A stretch of DNA of 8,942 bases from Lawsonibacter sp. (GTDB lineage: Bacteria; Bacillota; Clostridia; Oscillospirales; Oscillospiraceae). The translations under genes were made by a program, and so were the position numbers. Positions 1 to 6,269 of this stretch are shown here, in pieces; the first letter of the stretch is position 1, and each line of letters starts with the position of its first letter. Location: assembly GCA_022793355.1 (NCBI GenBank), contig JAAWCR010000069.1, positions 1-8,942 on the forward strand, given 5' to 3'. A model generated the notes under the pieces. That model worked only from the letters and a program-made list of their open reading frames with translations. It searched no databases and was not told where the DNA came from.

Positions 1-942
1 GCGCTCGGGGACGATGTAACAGAAGGGGATATACCCGGCCTTGTCCGCCGCATAGCGGGAGGGGTCCAGTTCCAGCACCCCCGCCAGCGCGTCCCCGGCA
101 AAGGCCAAGGTGACCCCCCAGGGAGTGCGGGACAGGTTGGCTCGAGCGTTTTGGAGAAAGCCTTCCCCGTCAAAGGGGACTTTCTCCCCGTGGGTAGATG
201 TCCAAGCCTCCCGGCGGGCCTCCAGGTAGATATCCCGCTCCTTTTCCCAGTCGATGGGCCAGTACCACAGGTTCACATCCTTCGCCTTGCCGCTCTTCCG
301 CCACCAGGCCTGCCGGGCCAGGGTGGAAATTTCCTTGGGCAGATGGGAATTGTCCTGTTCAAAGACAATAGACAGCCTCTCCCCATCCCAAATAAGACAG
401 GTTACCGCCGTGTTGTCCCCGTGGGGCACGTCGTCCCACTTCTCCGGGGGCAGTCCCTTCACCAAGGCGATGAGCTGCCGGATGGCCATGCCGTGGCTGA
501 ATAGGGCAATGGTCTGGCCCGAGTGCCGGGCGGCCAGACGGCGGACCGTCTGTTCCAGCCGCTCCCCCAGCTGATAAAAATTCTCCCCGTTGGGGGCGGT
601 CCAGGTAGGGTCGGTACGGTTAAAGCGGTCCAGCTCCTCCGGCCAGCGGCGGCGGACAAACCCGAAGGTCATGTCCTCCCAATTACCCAAATTCATCTCC
701 CGCAGGCCGGGGTCGGTGTTCAGGGGCAGGTTTTTGGGGCCATAGACCGCCCGGGCGGTGGTCATGGTGCGGTACAGGTCGCTGGAATACACCGCGTTGA
801 TCTCTATGTCCCGAAAACGCTCCTCCAGAGCCCCGATTTGGGCGAAGCCGTTTTCCGTAATCAGGGAGTTGTACCAGCCGTGGACCCGGCGGTACAGGTT
901 CCCCTCCGCCTCTGCGTGGCGTACAAGATAAATGGTGGTCAT
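1..942 (-). CDS. Histidine phosphatase fused to a GNAT-like acetyltransferase domain (3' end cut by window edge)
   Basis: The frame is open from the ATG at 942-940 to the window edge (314 codons), so the protein is partial at its C terminus. Residues 1 to about 200 form a histidine-phosphatase (phosphoglycerate-mutase-like) domain: LVRHAEAEG with the phospho-accepting His9, Arg58 in DLYRTMTTA, acid Glu82 in LREMNLGNWE, and the second histidine His150 in FSHGM. All core catalytic residues are present, so it is probably an active phosphatase; the substrate cannot be read from the sequence. From about residue 215 the sequence no longer matches that family. Residues 270-314 (WGVTLAFAGDALAGVLELD, then GYIPFCYIVPER) have the beta-strand pattern that comes just before the acetyl-CoA loop of GNAT acetyltransferases, and the window ends exactly where that RGxGxG/A loop should begin. 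The gene starts 1 nt after the DUF1622 stop and has a modest AAGGGAA site, so it is probably translationally coupled. The phosphatase call is firm; the GNAT call is an inference. Confidence 0.85.
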   Translation of the reverse strand, partial: MTTIYLVRHAEAEGNLYRRVHGWYNSLITENGFAQIGALEERFRDIEINAVYSSDLYRTMTTARAVYGPKNLPLNTDPGLREMNLGNWEDMTFGFVRRRWPEELDRFNRTDPTWTAPNGENFYQLGERLEQTVRRLAARHSGQTIALFSHGMAIRQLIALVKGLPPEKWDDVPHGDNTAVTCLIWDGERLSIVFEQDNSHLPKEISTLARQAWWRKSGKAKDVNLWYWPIDWEKERDIYLEARREAWTSTHGEKVPFDGEGFLQNARANLSRTPWGVTLAFAGDALAGVLELDPSRYAADKAGYIPFCYIVPER

Positions 943-943
943 A

Positions 944-1309
944 TCAGGTTCCCTTGCTTTCCGTTGAATTTTCCCGGGGGCCTTCCCCCTCCTGCCGCTC
1001 CCCCTTCATTTCAATGTGGATGAGCAGAGACAGCAGGGCCCGCAGCAGAATCACCGCCCCCAGTACCATCAGCTCGTTCAGGTCCCGGACCAGCACGGTC
1101 TTTAAAATCTCCGCCGCCATTTTGAACTCCAGGCTGGTGGCCAGGCCGTCGGCCAGCCGGAATTTGATGTTCCGGGGCCGGCGGGTAACCATCCCCGCGC
1201 AGTACAGCCAGAAGGCGTGGGCGGCGGTAACAGCTACCACAAAAATCCCCATCAGTTCGCAGGCGGAAATAATGGTGGGCAGGCACAGTTCAATGATGTG
1301 CTCCAGCAT
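944..1309 (-). CDS. DUF1622 family small membrane protein
   Basis: This 121-aa protein has two hydrophobic segments, about residues 12-38 (ending in AAHAFWLYCAGM) and 79-98 (ELMVLGAVILLRALLSLLIH), separated by a charged linker containing LADGLATSLEFKMAAEILKT. Two helices with a conserved L-x-x-x-LEF-x-x-A-x-(D/E)-I-L-K-T linker match my memory of the DUF1622 family of bacterial inner-membrane proteins, whose function is unknown. The tail after residue 100 is charged and probably disordered. The ATG at 1309 has an AAAAGGAG site (1319-1326) that overlaps the pyrD stop codon, so the gene is tied to the pyr operon. The stop lies 1 nt before the histidine-phosphatase ATG. Nothing in the sequence links it to pyrimidine chemistry; it may simply ride on the operon's 3' end. 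Confidence 0.8.
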   Translation of the reverse strand: MLEHIIELCLPTIISACELMGIFVVAVTAAHAFWLYCAGMVTRRPRNIKFRLADGLATSLEFKMAAEILKTVLVRDLNELMVLGAVILLRALLSLLIHIEMKGERQEGEGPRENSTESKGT

Positions 1310-1324
1310 AGGCGTTCTCTCCTT

Positions 1325-2239
1325 TTACCAGGGTGTTACCCCACCGGTCAGCTCGGATACCGCGGACAGCCCCTGCCGGGCGGCAATCTCCGTCAGCTCG
1401 TCCCGGACCCGCAGGGGGGCGAAGGGGTCGGCAAACAGGGCGGTGCCCACCGCCACGGCGGAGGCCCCAGCCAACATAAGCTGGGCGGCGTCCTCCCCCT
1501 TGGACACGCCCCCCATGCCCAGGATGGGCAGGGACACAGCCTGGGCCGCCTCCCACACCATGCGCACCGCCACCGGCAGCACAGCGGGGCCGGACAGTCC
1601 GCCTGTGTTCATTTTCAAAACGGGGCGGCGGGTGTTGATGTCAATGCGCATCCCCCGGATGGTGTTGATCAGGGAAAGCGCATCCGCTCCGGCCCCCTCC
1701 ACCGCCCTGGCAATTTCACAGATATCGGTGACGTTGGGGGACAGCTTCACCATAACAGGCACGCCGCCGGCGTGCTTTTTTGCTACCTGCGTCACCTCGG
1801 CGGCCAACTCAGGCCGGGTGCCGTAGGCCAGTCCCCCCGCCTTCACGTTGGGGCAGGAGATGTTCACCTCGATCAGGTCCACCCCGGCGGCGGAGAGCTT
1901 TTCGCACATAACGCCGTACTCCTCCGGGGTGTTGCCGGAGATGTTGGCGATTACTTTAGTGTCAAACTGCCGCAGGAAGGGCAGCTCCAACTCAAGAAAG
2001 GCGTCTACCCCAGGGTTTTCCAGGCCGACCGAGTTGAGAATGCCCATGGGGGTTTCGGCGATGCGGGGGGCGGGGTTGCCCGCCCGGGGGCGGAGGGTGA
2101 GACCCTTGGCGCAGATGCCGCCCAACTCCCCCAGGTCATAAAACCGGCTGTACTCCCGGCCGAAGCCAAAGGTGCCCGAGGCCACCACCACGGGGTTTTT
2201 CAGCGTCACCCCCGCCAGATTGACCGATAAATCAAGCAT
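1325..2239 (-). CDS. pyrD: Dihydroorotate dehydrogenase, type 1B catalytic subunit (PyrD/PyrDB)
   Basis: PyrD oxidises dihydroorotate to orotate, the fourth step of UMP synthesis, in the cytoplasm. The protein is a 304-aa FMN TIM barrel. Visible motifs are NPVVVASGTFGFG near the N terminus, the substrate loop NSVGLENPGV at about 69-78, NISCPN at 126-131 with Cys129 as catalytic base, VKLSPNVTDI, and the FMN-phosphate region LPILGMGGVSKGEDA. A Cys base rather than Ser defines class 1, and the adjacent pyrK makes it type 1B, which passes electrons to NAD. I chose the ATG at 2239 over an in-frame ATG at 2260 because a strong GGAGGAGGTGG site (2246-2256) precedes it and because MLDLSVNLAGVTLKNP matches the family's usual beginning. 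The start overlaps the pyrK stop by 8 nt, a layout typical of coupled subunits made in equal amounts. Confidence 0.96.
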   Translation of the reverse strand: MLDLSVNLAGVTLKNPVVVASGTFGFGREYSRFYDLGELGGICAKGLTLRPRAGNPAPRIAETPMGILNSVGLENPGVDAFLELELPFLRQFDTKVIANISGNTPEEYGVMCEKLSAAGVDLIEVNISCPNVKAGGLAYGTRPELAAEVTQVAKKHAGGVPVMVKLSPNVTDICEIARAVEGAGADALSLINTIRGMRIDINTRRPVLKMNTGGLSGPAVLPVAVRMVWEAAQAVSLPILGMGGVSKGEDAAQLMLAGASAVAVGTALFADPFAPLRVRDELTEIAARQGLSAVSELTGGVTPW

Positions 2240-3026
2240 CCCAGTCCACCTCCTCCGCATGGAACACCGGGCCGTCCTTACACACGTGCTTCATAGAGCC
2301 ATCCTTCATGGGCGTGGCGCACACCAGGCAGGCCCCCACGCCGCAGCCCATCCGCTCCTCCATGGACACCTGGCAGGGCACGCCGAACTGGGCCGCCACC
2401 TTGGCCACGCTCCGCAGCATAGGCTTAGGCCCGCAGGCCAGCACGCCCTGGTAGTGGTGCTCCTTCTCCAGCTCCTGCCGGACCAGGGCGTCCACAAAGC
2501 CGTGGTAGCCCATGGAGCCATCGTCAGTGGCGATATGTACGTCGATGCACTCGCGGTCAAACTCATCCAGCAAAATGGCCCGGTCCTTGGAGCGGAAACC
2601 CAGGATGGCGGTGGAGGAGCAGCCGGTATAACAGGCGCAGCCATAAAGAGGAGGCACGCCGATGCCCCCGCCCACCAGCAGATAAGGGCCGGGCGTCGTC
2701 TGAAAACCGGTTCCCAGAGGGCCCAGCACATCCACCGTATGGCCCACCGGGCGGCGGGCCAGCCAGCGGGTGCCCTCGCCCTTGACCTCAAAGACAATTC
2801 GGAGGCTGCCCTCCGCCGCGTTTCCCTCCCAGGAGCAGATGGAAATCGGCCGGCGCAGCAGAAGGCCGTCCCCGCACTTGATATGGACAAACTGTCCTGG
2901 ATAGATACTCTGTCCATTGATGGTCCTGGCGTAGTACAGCATATCCCCCACGTTCAGCGTCATGGAGACGGCGTCCTGTGTCAGCTGCTCCTTGGCAATA
3001 ACCTTACATTTGCGCTCTACTTTCAT
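2232..3026 (-). CDS. pyrK: Dihydroorotate dehydrogenase electron-transfer subunit (PyrK)
   Basis: PyrK carries electrons from the FMN of PyrD through a 2Fe-2S cluster and FAD to NAD+. The 264-aa protein shows the ferredoxin-reductase fold in order: an FAD-binding beta-barrel with GQFVHIK and LLLRRPISIC (about 45-64), an NAD-binding domain with LLVGGGIGVPPLYG (116-129) and LACGPKPML (196-204), and a C-terminal cluster motif with Cys228, Cys233, Cys236 and Cys249 (MGCGVGACLVCA, then HVC). The C-x4-C-x2-C-x12-C spacing fits PyrK. All functional residues appear intact. The ATG at 3026 has only a weak GCGGTGA site, but it lies 4 nt after the stop of a 30-aa ORF whose own ribosome site is strong, so reinitiation probably feeds it. 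Its stop overlaps the pyrD start. Confidence 0.96.
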   Translation of the reverse strand: MKVERKCKVIAKEQLTQDAVSMTLNVGDMLYYARTINGQSIYPGQFVHIKCGDGLLLRRPISICSWEGNAAEGSLRIVFEVKGEGTRWLARRPVGHTVDVLGPLGTGFQTTPGPYLLVGGGIGVPPLYGCACYTGCSSTAILGFRSKDRAILLDEFDRECIDVHIATDDGSMGYHGFVDALVRQELEKEHHYQGVLACGPKPMLRSVAKVAAQFGVPCQVSMEERMGCGVGACLVCATPMKDGSMKHVCKDGPVFHAEEVDWDA

Positions 3027-3030
3027 GCGT

Positions 3031-3123
3031 TCACCGCTTTCTGCTCTCTCGTCCCGCCCGCAGGCGGCAAGGCTCCCTTTGAAAGGTAATGTCTTTTCCG
3101 CAAAAAATACACCTGCCCGCCAT
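3031..3123 (-). CDS. 30-aa Cys-containing mini-protein inside the pyr operon, hypothetical
   Basis: A short open frame fills the otherwise empty gap between the zinc-ribbon gene and pyrK. The ATG at 3123 is preceded by AAGGGAGGG (3129-3137) at good spacing, the strongest ribosome site in this part of the operon. The product starts MAGRCIFCGKDITF, has Cys5, Cys8 and Cys19, and ends in an Arg/Lys-rich tail (RLRAGRESRKR). The stop at 3031-3033 is 4 nt before the pyrK ATG. The first residues resemble the start of the upstream zinc-ribbon protein (MAEFCVFCGEEL; M, A, C, F, C, G shared at the same positions), which suggests either a truncated duplicate or a genuine half-ribbon peptide. With a single CxxC it could bind metal only with partners. 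It may also serve simply as a leader that couples ribosomes into pyrK. I do not recognise a family, and whether the peptide accumulates is unknown. Confidence 0.6.
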   Translation of the reverse strand: MAGRCIFCGKDITFQREPCRLRAGRESRKR

Positions 3124-3154
3124 GACTGCCCTCCCTTAGTGCCCGTTTAGCTTC

Positions 3155-3574
3155 TTACTTCAAAAAATCAGGGTTCATAAATTTGACCTGCCCGCAGTGC
3201 TCGCACTGGAACACGGCAAACCCCTTGGCCCCGGCCAGCAGATTGGGCAGATCTCCCAGAAGCCAGCTCTGGCGGCCCAGCTGAAATTCTGACACCCCTA
3301 AATAGGTCATAGGCTGGCCGCAGCACTGCATCGCGGCCATTTTTTCCTGCCGCTTCGCCGTCTCCCGCTCCATCTCCTCGAAAAAGGCCCGCACCTTCTC
3401 CGGCTCGACGGCCCGACCGGTGCTCAGCAGCTCCCGGCACCGCTCAAGCTGGGGTGTATCAATGTACTGCTTCCAGCACGCCTTGCACACCGGCTGGGTG
3501 ACCCCGCCGCATTCCAGGGTGTCCTTTCCAAACCGCTTCAGTTCCTCTCCGCAAAACACACAAAACTCTGCCAT
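3155..3574 (-). CDS. Double zinc-ribbon protein of unknown function inside the pyr operon
   Basis: The 139-aa protein carries two Cys-pair modules. The first is at the N terminus: FCVFCGEE (Cys5, Cys8) with Cys22 and PVCKACWKQ (Cys30, Cys33). The second combines MQCCGQPM (Cys84, Cys85) with FQCEHCGQVKF (Cys124, Cys127). Between them lies a charged helical stretch (about 42-80). The C-terminal part, with GVSEFQLG and LLGDLPNLLAG before the final CxxCG, resembles small Firmicute zinc-ribbon proteins that are usually annotated as hypothetical. No enzymatic motif is visible; nucleic-acid or protein binding is the usual guess for such ribbons. The ATG at 3574 has AAAGGAG at proper spacing and lies 15 nt after the pyrF stop, so it is transcribed with the pyr genes. 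Its position between pyrF and pyrK is odd and could mean a regulatory or assembly role, but this is not shown. Confidence 0.82.
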   Translation of the reverse strand: MAEFCVFCGEELKRFGKDTLECGGVTQPVCKACWKQYIDTPQLERCRELLSTGRAVEPEKVRAFFEEMERETAKRQEKMAAMQCCGQPMTYLGVSEFQLGRQSWLLGDLPNLLAGAKGFAVFQCEHCGQVKFMNPDFLK

Positions 3575-3589
3575 TTTTTCTCCTTTCTG

Positions 3590-4513
3590 TTACACGATGG
3601 TTACAAACTGCTTAATATCGTCCCGCATGGCGATGGCGGCGTTCCGGGCGGTTTCCTCGAAGTCGCGGCCGTCGCCCCCGGTTTTCTGCCAGGCGCACAT
3701 GATGCCCCGGGAGGAGTTGACAATCGCCCCGTGGCCGTACTTGTCAAAGGCGTACTGCACATCGTCTGCCGTCCCCCCCTGAGCCCCGTAGCCGGGAACC
3801 AGGAAAAAGGTTTTTTCCAGGCGCTTCCGCAACGCGCGGATGTCGGAGGGGTAGGTAGCCCCGGTGACCGCGCCGGCGCAGGTAAAGCCGTATTTGCCCT
3901 CGGTCCCGGCGGCAATGCGCTCGTTGAGGTCGCCCATCACCTGATAGACCAGCCGGTCCCCGGCCAGAATGTCCTGAAGCTCGCCGGAACCGGGGTTGGA
4001 GGTCTTGACCAGCACAAAGACGCACTTATCCTCCCCCTTGGCGGCCTCCAGGAAGGGCTTTATCGAGTCGGAGCCCATATAGCCGTTGAGGGTGACGCAG
4101 TCGGCGTCGAAGGACTTGAATACCTCCCCCTCGATCTTCGCCCCGGACAGCCAGCCCTCAGCGTAGGCGGCGGCGGTGGAGCCGATATCCCCCCGCTTGA
4201 TGTCGGCAATGACAAACAGGCCTTTTTCTTTGGCATATTTGATGGTGCGCTCCAGCACCTCCATCCCCTGCCAGCCCAGGTTCTCATAGTAGGCCGCCTG
4301 GGGCTTGACTGCGGGGACAACGTCGCACAGAGCGTCGATCAGACCTTTGTTAAACTGCCAGATGGCCTCCGCCGCCCCCTTCAGGCCGGTTCCGTACTCC
4401 TCAAAGGCGGCCCGGCGGATGTGCTCGGGCACGTACTCAATCCGGGCGTCCAGCCCGGCCACGGTGGGGTTTTTCATCCCCCTGATTTTATCCTGCAACA
4501 CGTCGAAGGACAT
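3590..4513 (-). CDS. pyrF: Orotidine 5'-phosphate decarboxylase (PyrF, long subfamily)
   Basis: PyrF decarboxylates OMP to UMP, the last step of the pathway. The 307-aa protein belongs to the longer OMP decarboxylase subfamily (about 260-310 aa) rather than the roughly 235-aa form. Visible motifs: NPTVAGLDAR near the N terminus, AVKPQAAYYE (substrate Lys), the catalytic signature VIADIKRGDIGSTA with Asp104, Lys106 and Asp109, VTLNGYMG, LVKTSNPGSGE, LVPGYGAQGG, and the phosphate-binding VNSSRGIM. The frame also opens with a GTG at 4522, but I chose the ATG at 4513 because AAAGAGGAGTG sits about 8 nt upstream. The gene begins 5 nt after the pyrC stop, so coupling is likely. Nothing is missing or broken. 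Confidence 0.96.
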   Translation of the reverse strand: MSFDVLQDKIRGMKNPTVAGLDARIEYVPEHIRRAAFEEYGTGLKGAAEAIWQFNKGLIDALCDVVPAVKPQAAYYENLGWQGMEVLERTIKYAKEKGLFVIADIKRGDIGSTAAAYAEGWLSGAKIEGEVFKSFDADCVTLNGYMGSDSIKPFLEAAKGEDKCVFVLVKTSNPGSGELQDILAGDRLVYQVMGDLNERIAAGTEGKYGFTCAGAVTGATYPSDIRALRKRLEKTFFLVPGYGAQGGTADDVQYAFDKYGHGAIVNSSRGIMCAWQKTGGDGRDFEETARNAAIAMRDDIKQFVTIV

Positions 4514-4518
4514 AAAAA

Positions 4519-5796
4519 TCACTCCTCTTTATAGATAACCTTTCCCTTGGAAATGGTATACTTCACCCGGCCCTTCACCGTCCGGCCGGCAAAGGGGGTG
4601 TTGCGGGCCTTGGAGGCAAATTGCTCTGGGTCGATGGTCCACTCCTCGTCCGGGTCGAAAATCATCAGGTCGGCCACCGCTCCAAGGGACAGATGACCCC
4701 GGGACAGGTGGAGCAGATCGGCGGGGTTGGTGGACATGCGGCGGATAATATCGGGCAGGTCCATCTTTTTGGTGTGGTACAGCTGGGTGAGGGTGAGGGC
4801 CAGGCTGGTCTCCAGGCCAATCATGCCGCTGGGGGCCCGGCTGAGGGAGCGGGCCTTCTCTTCGGCGGAGTGGGGGGCGTGGTCGGTGGCGATAACGTCG
4901 ATGGCGCCGTCCTTCAGCCCGGCGATAATCCCCTGGATATCCGCTCTGGTGCGCAGAGGCGGGTTGACCCGGGCCAGGGCCCCCTGAGTAAGCACCTCGT
5001 CCTCGGTGAGGGTAAAATATTGGGGGCAGGTCTCACAGGTAATGGGAACCCCCTTCTTCTTCATCCTGCGAATGATATCCACGCTCCGGGCGGTAGAGAC
5101 GTGGCAGATATGGACCCTGGCTCCGGTCTCCTCGGCCAGCATGGCGTCCCGCATGACCATAATCTCCTCGGCGATGGCGGGCCTGCCCTCCAGCCACAGC
5201 TTCCGGGACACGCTGCCCTCATTCACCGCCCGGCCTTCCACCATAGAGGTGTCCTCACAGTGGCACAGCACCGGCAGCTCCAGCTGCCGGGCCCGGATGA
5301 GCACATCCCGCATCAGGTTGGCGTTGTCTACGTTGCAGCCGTCGTCGGACAGGGCAATTGCCCCCGCCGCCCGCAGCCCCTCGGCGTCAGTGGGCTCCTC
5401 CCCCCGCAACCCCTTGGACACGGCCCCCACGGGGTATACCTCCACCCCGTTGGCCCCCTTGGCCCGGTCCAGTACATATTTAATCTGTTCCGGGCAGTCC
5501 AACGTGGGGCTGGTGTTGGCCATGCACACAACCGATGTAACACCCCCCCGGGCGGCGGCGGCGCAGCCGGTGAAAATATCCTCCTTGTAGGTGAGGCCCG
5601 GGTCCCGGAGATGTACATGCATGTCCACCAGTCCCGGCGCCACGAACAGCCCGGAGGCGTCGATCACCTGGTCCGCCTCGCAGTCCAAACCGTGCTCCAT
5701 CAGGCTGATTCGCCCGTTTTCCACCAAAATATTCTGGAGCAGGATGCTACTCGTAACCGGATGGACCACCCGGCCGTTTTGAATCAAAAGCTTCAT
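4519..5796 (-). CDS. pyrC: Dihydroorotase, class I (PyrC)
   Basis: PyrC cyclises carbamoyl-aspartate to dihydroorotate, the third step of UMP synthesis. The 425-aa length is normal for class I dihydroorotases. Metal and catalytic residues are visible: His60 and His62 in DMHVHLRDPG, Asp151/152 in ALSDDG, His179 in LCHCED, His232 in ICHVST and Asp305 in ATDHAPH. The substrate-loop region CMANTSPT, the NPPLR motif and the C-terminal amidohydrolase beta-sandwich (ADLMIFDP to GKVIYKEE) are present. The open frame reaches upstream to 5859, but the ATG at 5796 is chosen because GGAGGAACCATA precedes it and MKLLIQNGRVV matches the family's start. It is the first gene of the operon. In many bacteria class I PyrC works next to PyrB, but pyrB is not found in this window. 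Confidence 0.96.
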   Translation of the reverse strand: MKLLIQNGRVVHPVTSSILLQNILVENGRISLMEHGLDCEADQVIDASGLFVAPGLVDMHVHLRDPGLTYKEDIFTGCAAAARGGVTSVVCMANTSPTLDCPEQIKYVLDRAKGANGVEVYPVGAVSKGLRGEEPTDAEGLRAAGAIALSDDGCNVDNANLMRDVLIRARQLELPVLCHCEDTSMVEGRAVNEGSVSRKLWLEGRPAIAEEIMVMRDAMLAEETGARVHICHVSTARSVDIIRRMKKKGVPITCETCPQYFTLTEDEVLTQGALARVNPPLRTRADIQGIIAGLKDGAIDVIATDHAPHSAEEKARSLSRAPSGMIGLETSLALTLTQLYHTKKMDLPDIIRRMSTNPADLLHLSRGHLSLGAVADLMIFDPDEEWTIDPEQFASKARNTPFAGRTVKGRVKYTISKGKVIYKEE

Positions 5797-5875
5797 TATG
5801 GTTCCTCCGCAGGTTCCTGGAAATTTTGGACGCGTACTGTGTGCCAAATGCGCACGCATAACATCCTGATATTAA

Positions 5876-5904
5876 ATTATAGCGGAAGATACAGGATTTA
5901 GCAA
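5876..5904 (-). promoter_or_regulatory. Promoter of the pyr operon
   Basis: On the minus strand a -35 box TTGCTA (5899-5904), a 17-nt spacer and a consensus -10 box TATAAT (5876-5881) point toward pyrC. Transcription should start near 5869, giving a leader of about 73 nt. The leader shows only weak hairpins and no PyrR-type binding loop or poly-U terminator, so classical PyrR attenuation is not visible. The segment just upstream of -35 (5909-5922) is A/T-rich and could act as an UP element. Confidence 0.75.
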
Positions 5905-5908
5905 CGAG

Positions 5909-5964
5909 TTTTTCAAATTTTCGGGGCATGCTATGGACAGCGGAGGATTTTTCAAATTCTCCGG
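5909..5964. repeat. Imperfect direct repeat pair between pyrC and the 63-aa protein gene
   Basis: The 13-14-nt element TTTTTCAAATT(T/C)TC followed by G/C-rich bases occurs at 5909-5924 and again at 5948-5964, offset by 39 nt (close to four helical turns). The first copy abuts the -35 box of the pyr promoter. The pair could be a tandem operator, a doubled UP-like element or a chance duplication. No known regulator motif was recognised. Confidence 0.5.
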
Positions 5965-5982
5965 AAAAAGGGAGGAAAAATC

Positions 5983-6174
5983 ATGCACACAAACCCTTAC
6001 AACTGCCATGGCTGCGGTTCCTTTCTCATGGGCGCGGCCACGGGCATGGCCGCAGGCGCCCTTCTGGGCGCTACCATGGCTCCATCCAGCCGCCAGATCA
6101 AGCGTGCCGCCCATAAGGCCGCCCGCCGGGTCAACGAGGCTGTGGACCACTTGGCCGACGCCATGGATATGTGA
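5983..6174 (+). CDS. 63-aa glycine-zipper (YtxH-like) small protein
   Basis: The protein begins with a short polar stretch containing NCHGCG, then has a hydrophobic glycine-rich segment at residues 13-33 (FLMGAATGMAAGALLGATM) with small residues at helix spacing, as in glycine-zipper and YtxH-type proteins. The remainder is a charged, helical tail (SSRQIKRAAHKAARRVNE). A membrane-associated or self-assembling peptide is a reasonable guess; the function is unknown. GGGAGG (5970-5975) ends 7 nt before the ATG at 5983, which supports this start. The gene stands alone, divergent from pyrC and closed by a terminator hairpin. An extended -10 candidate (TGCTATGGA, 5929-5937) with a poor -35 is the only promoter I can offer. 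Confidence 0.7.
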   Translation: MHTNPYNCHGCGSFLMGAATGMAAGALLGATMAPSSRQIKRAAHKAARRVNEAVDHLADAMDM

Positions 6175-6181
6175 CGCGAAA

Positions 6182-6205
6182 GGCCCCCGGCTCACGCCGG
6201 GGGCC
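6182..6205 (+). terminator. GC-rich terminator hairpin after the glycine-zipper gene
   Basis: A perfect 10-bp stem (GGCCCCCGGC, 6182-6191, with GCCGGGGGCC, 6196-6205) closes a TCAC loop 7 nt after the stop codon. The downstream tract CGCTTATTCTGTTT is T-rich but not a pure T run. On the minus strand the stem is followed by only TTT, yet it is also the best candidate for ending the convergent HAD phosphatase transcript. The rest of 6206-6269 holds no gene. Confidence 0.75.
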
Positions 6206-6269
6206 CGCTTATTCTGTTTCCATGAATTATCTGACAACAAGCGCCTTTATACTATATAGTTTTACCCGC

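Noticed and set aside
3051..3067. CCGCC-CGCA-GGCGG hairpin before pyrK as a terminator or attenuator
   Set aside because: It lies inside the 30-aa ORF, has no following U tract, and is better explained by GC-rich codons.
1217..3089. Long plus-strand open frames opposite pyrD and pyrK
   Set aside because: Same explanation: low-stop shadow frames of conserved minus-strand genes, with repetitive Gly/His/Pro-rich products.
4621..5901. Very long plus-strand open frame opposite pyrC
   Set aside because: It is antisense to an intact, motif-complete dihydroorotase. GC-rich third codon positions on the other strand leave few stops, and the product has no recognisable domain.
5872..6240. Minus-strand 122-codon frame through the pyrC upstream region
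   Set aside because: It covers the pyr promoter, the opposite strand of the 63-aa gene and its terminator, has no ribosome site, and its repeated PENLKN motif merely reflects the DNA direct repeat.
6251..6260. Perfect palindrome ACTATATAGT between the terminator and the HAD gene
   Set aside because: It is short and A/T-rich, in a convergent intergenic gap with no gene to regulate; chance is sufficient.
6229..6260. TATA-like sequences on the plus strand suggesting a promoter
   Set aside because: Spacing to any -35-like box is wrong and no plus-strand gene follows, only the antisense of the HAD gene.
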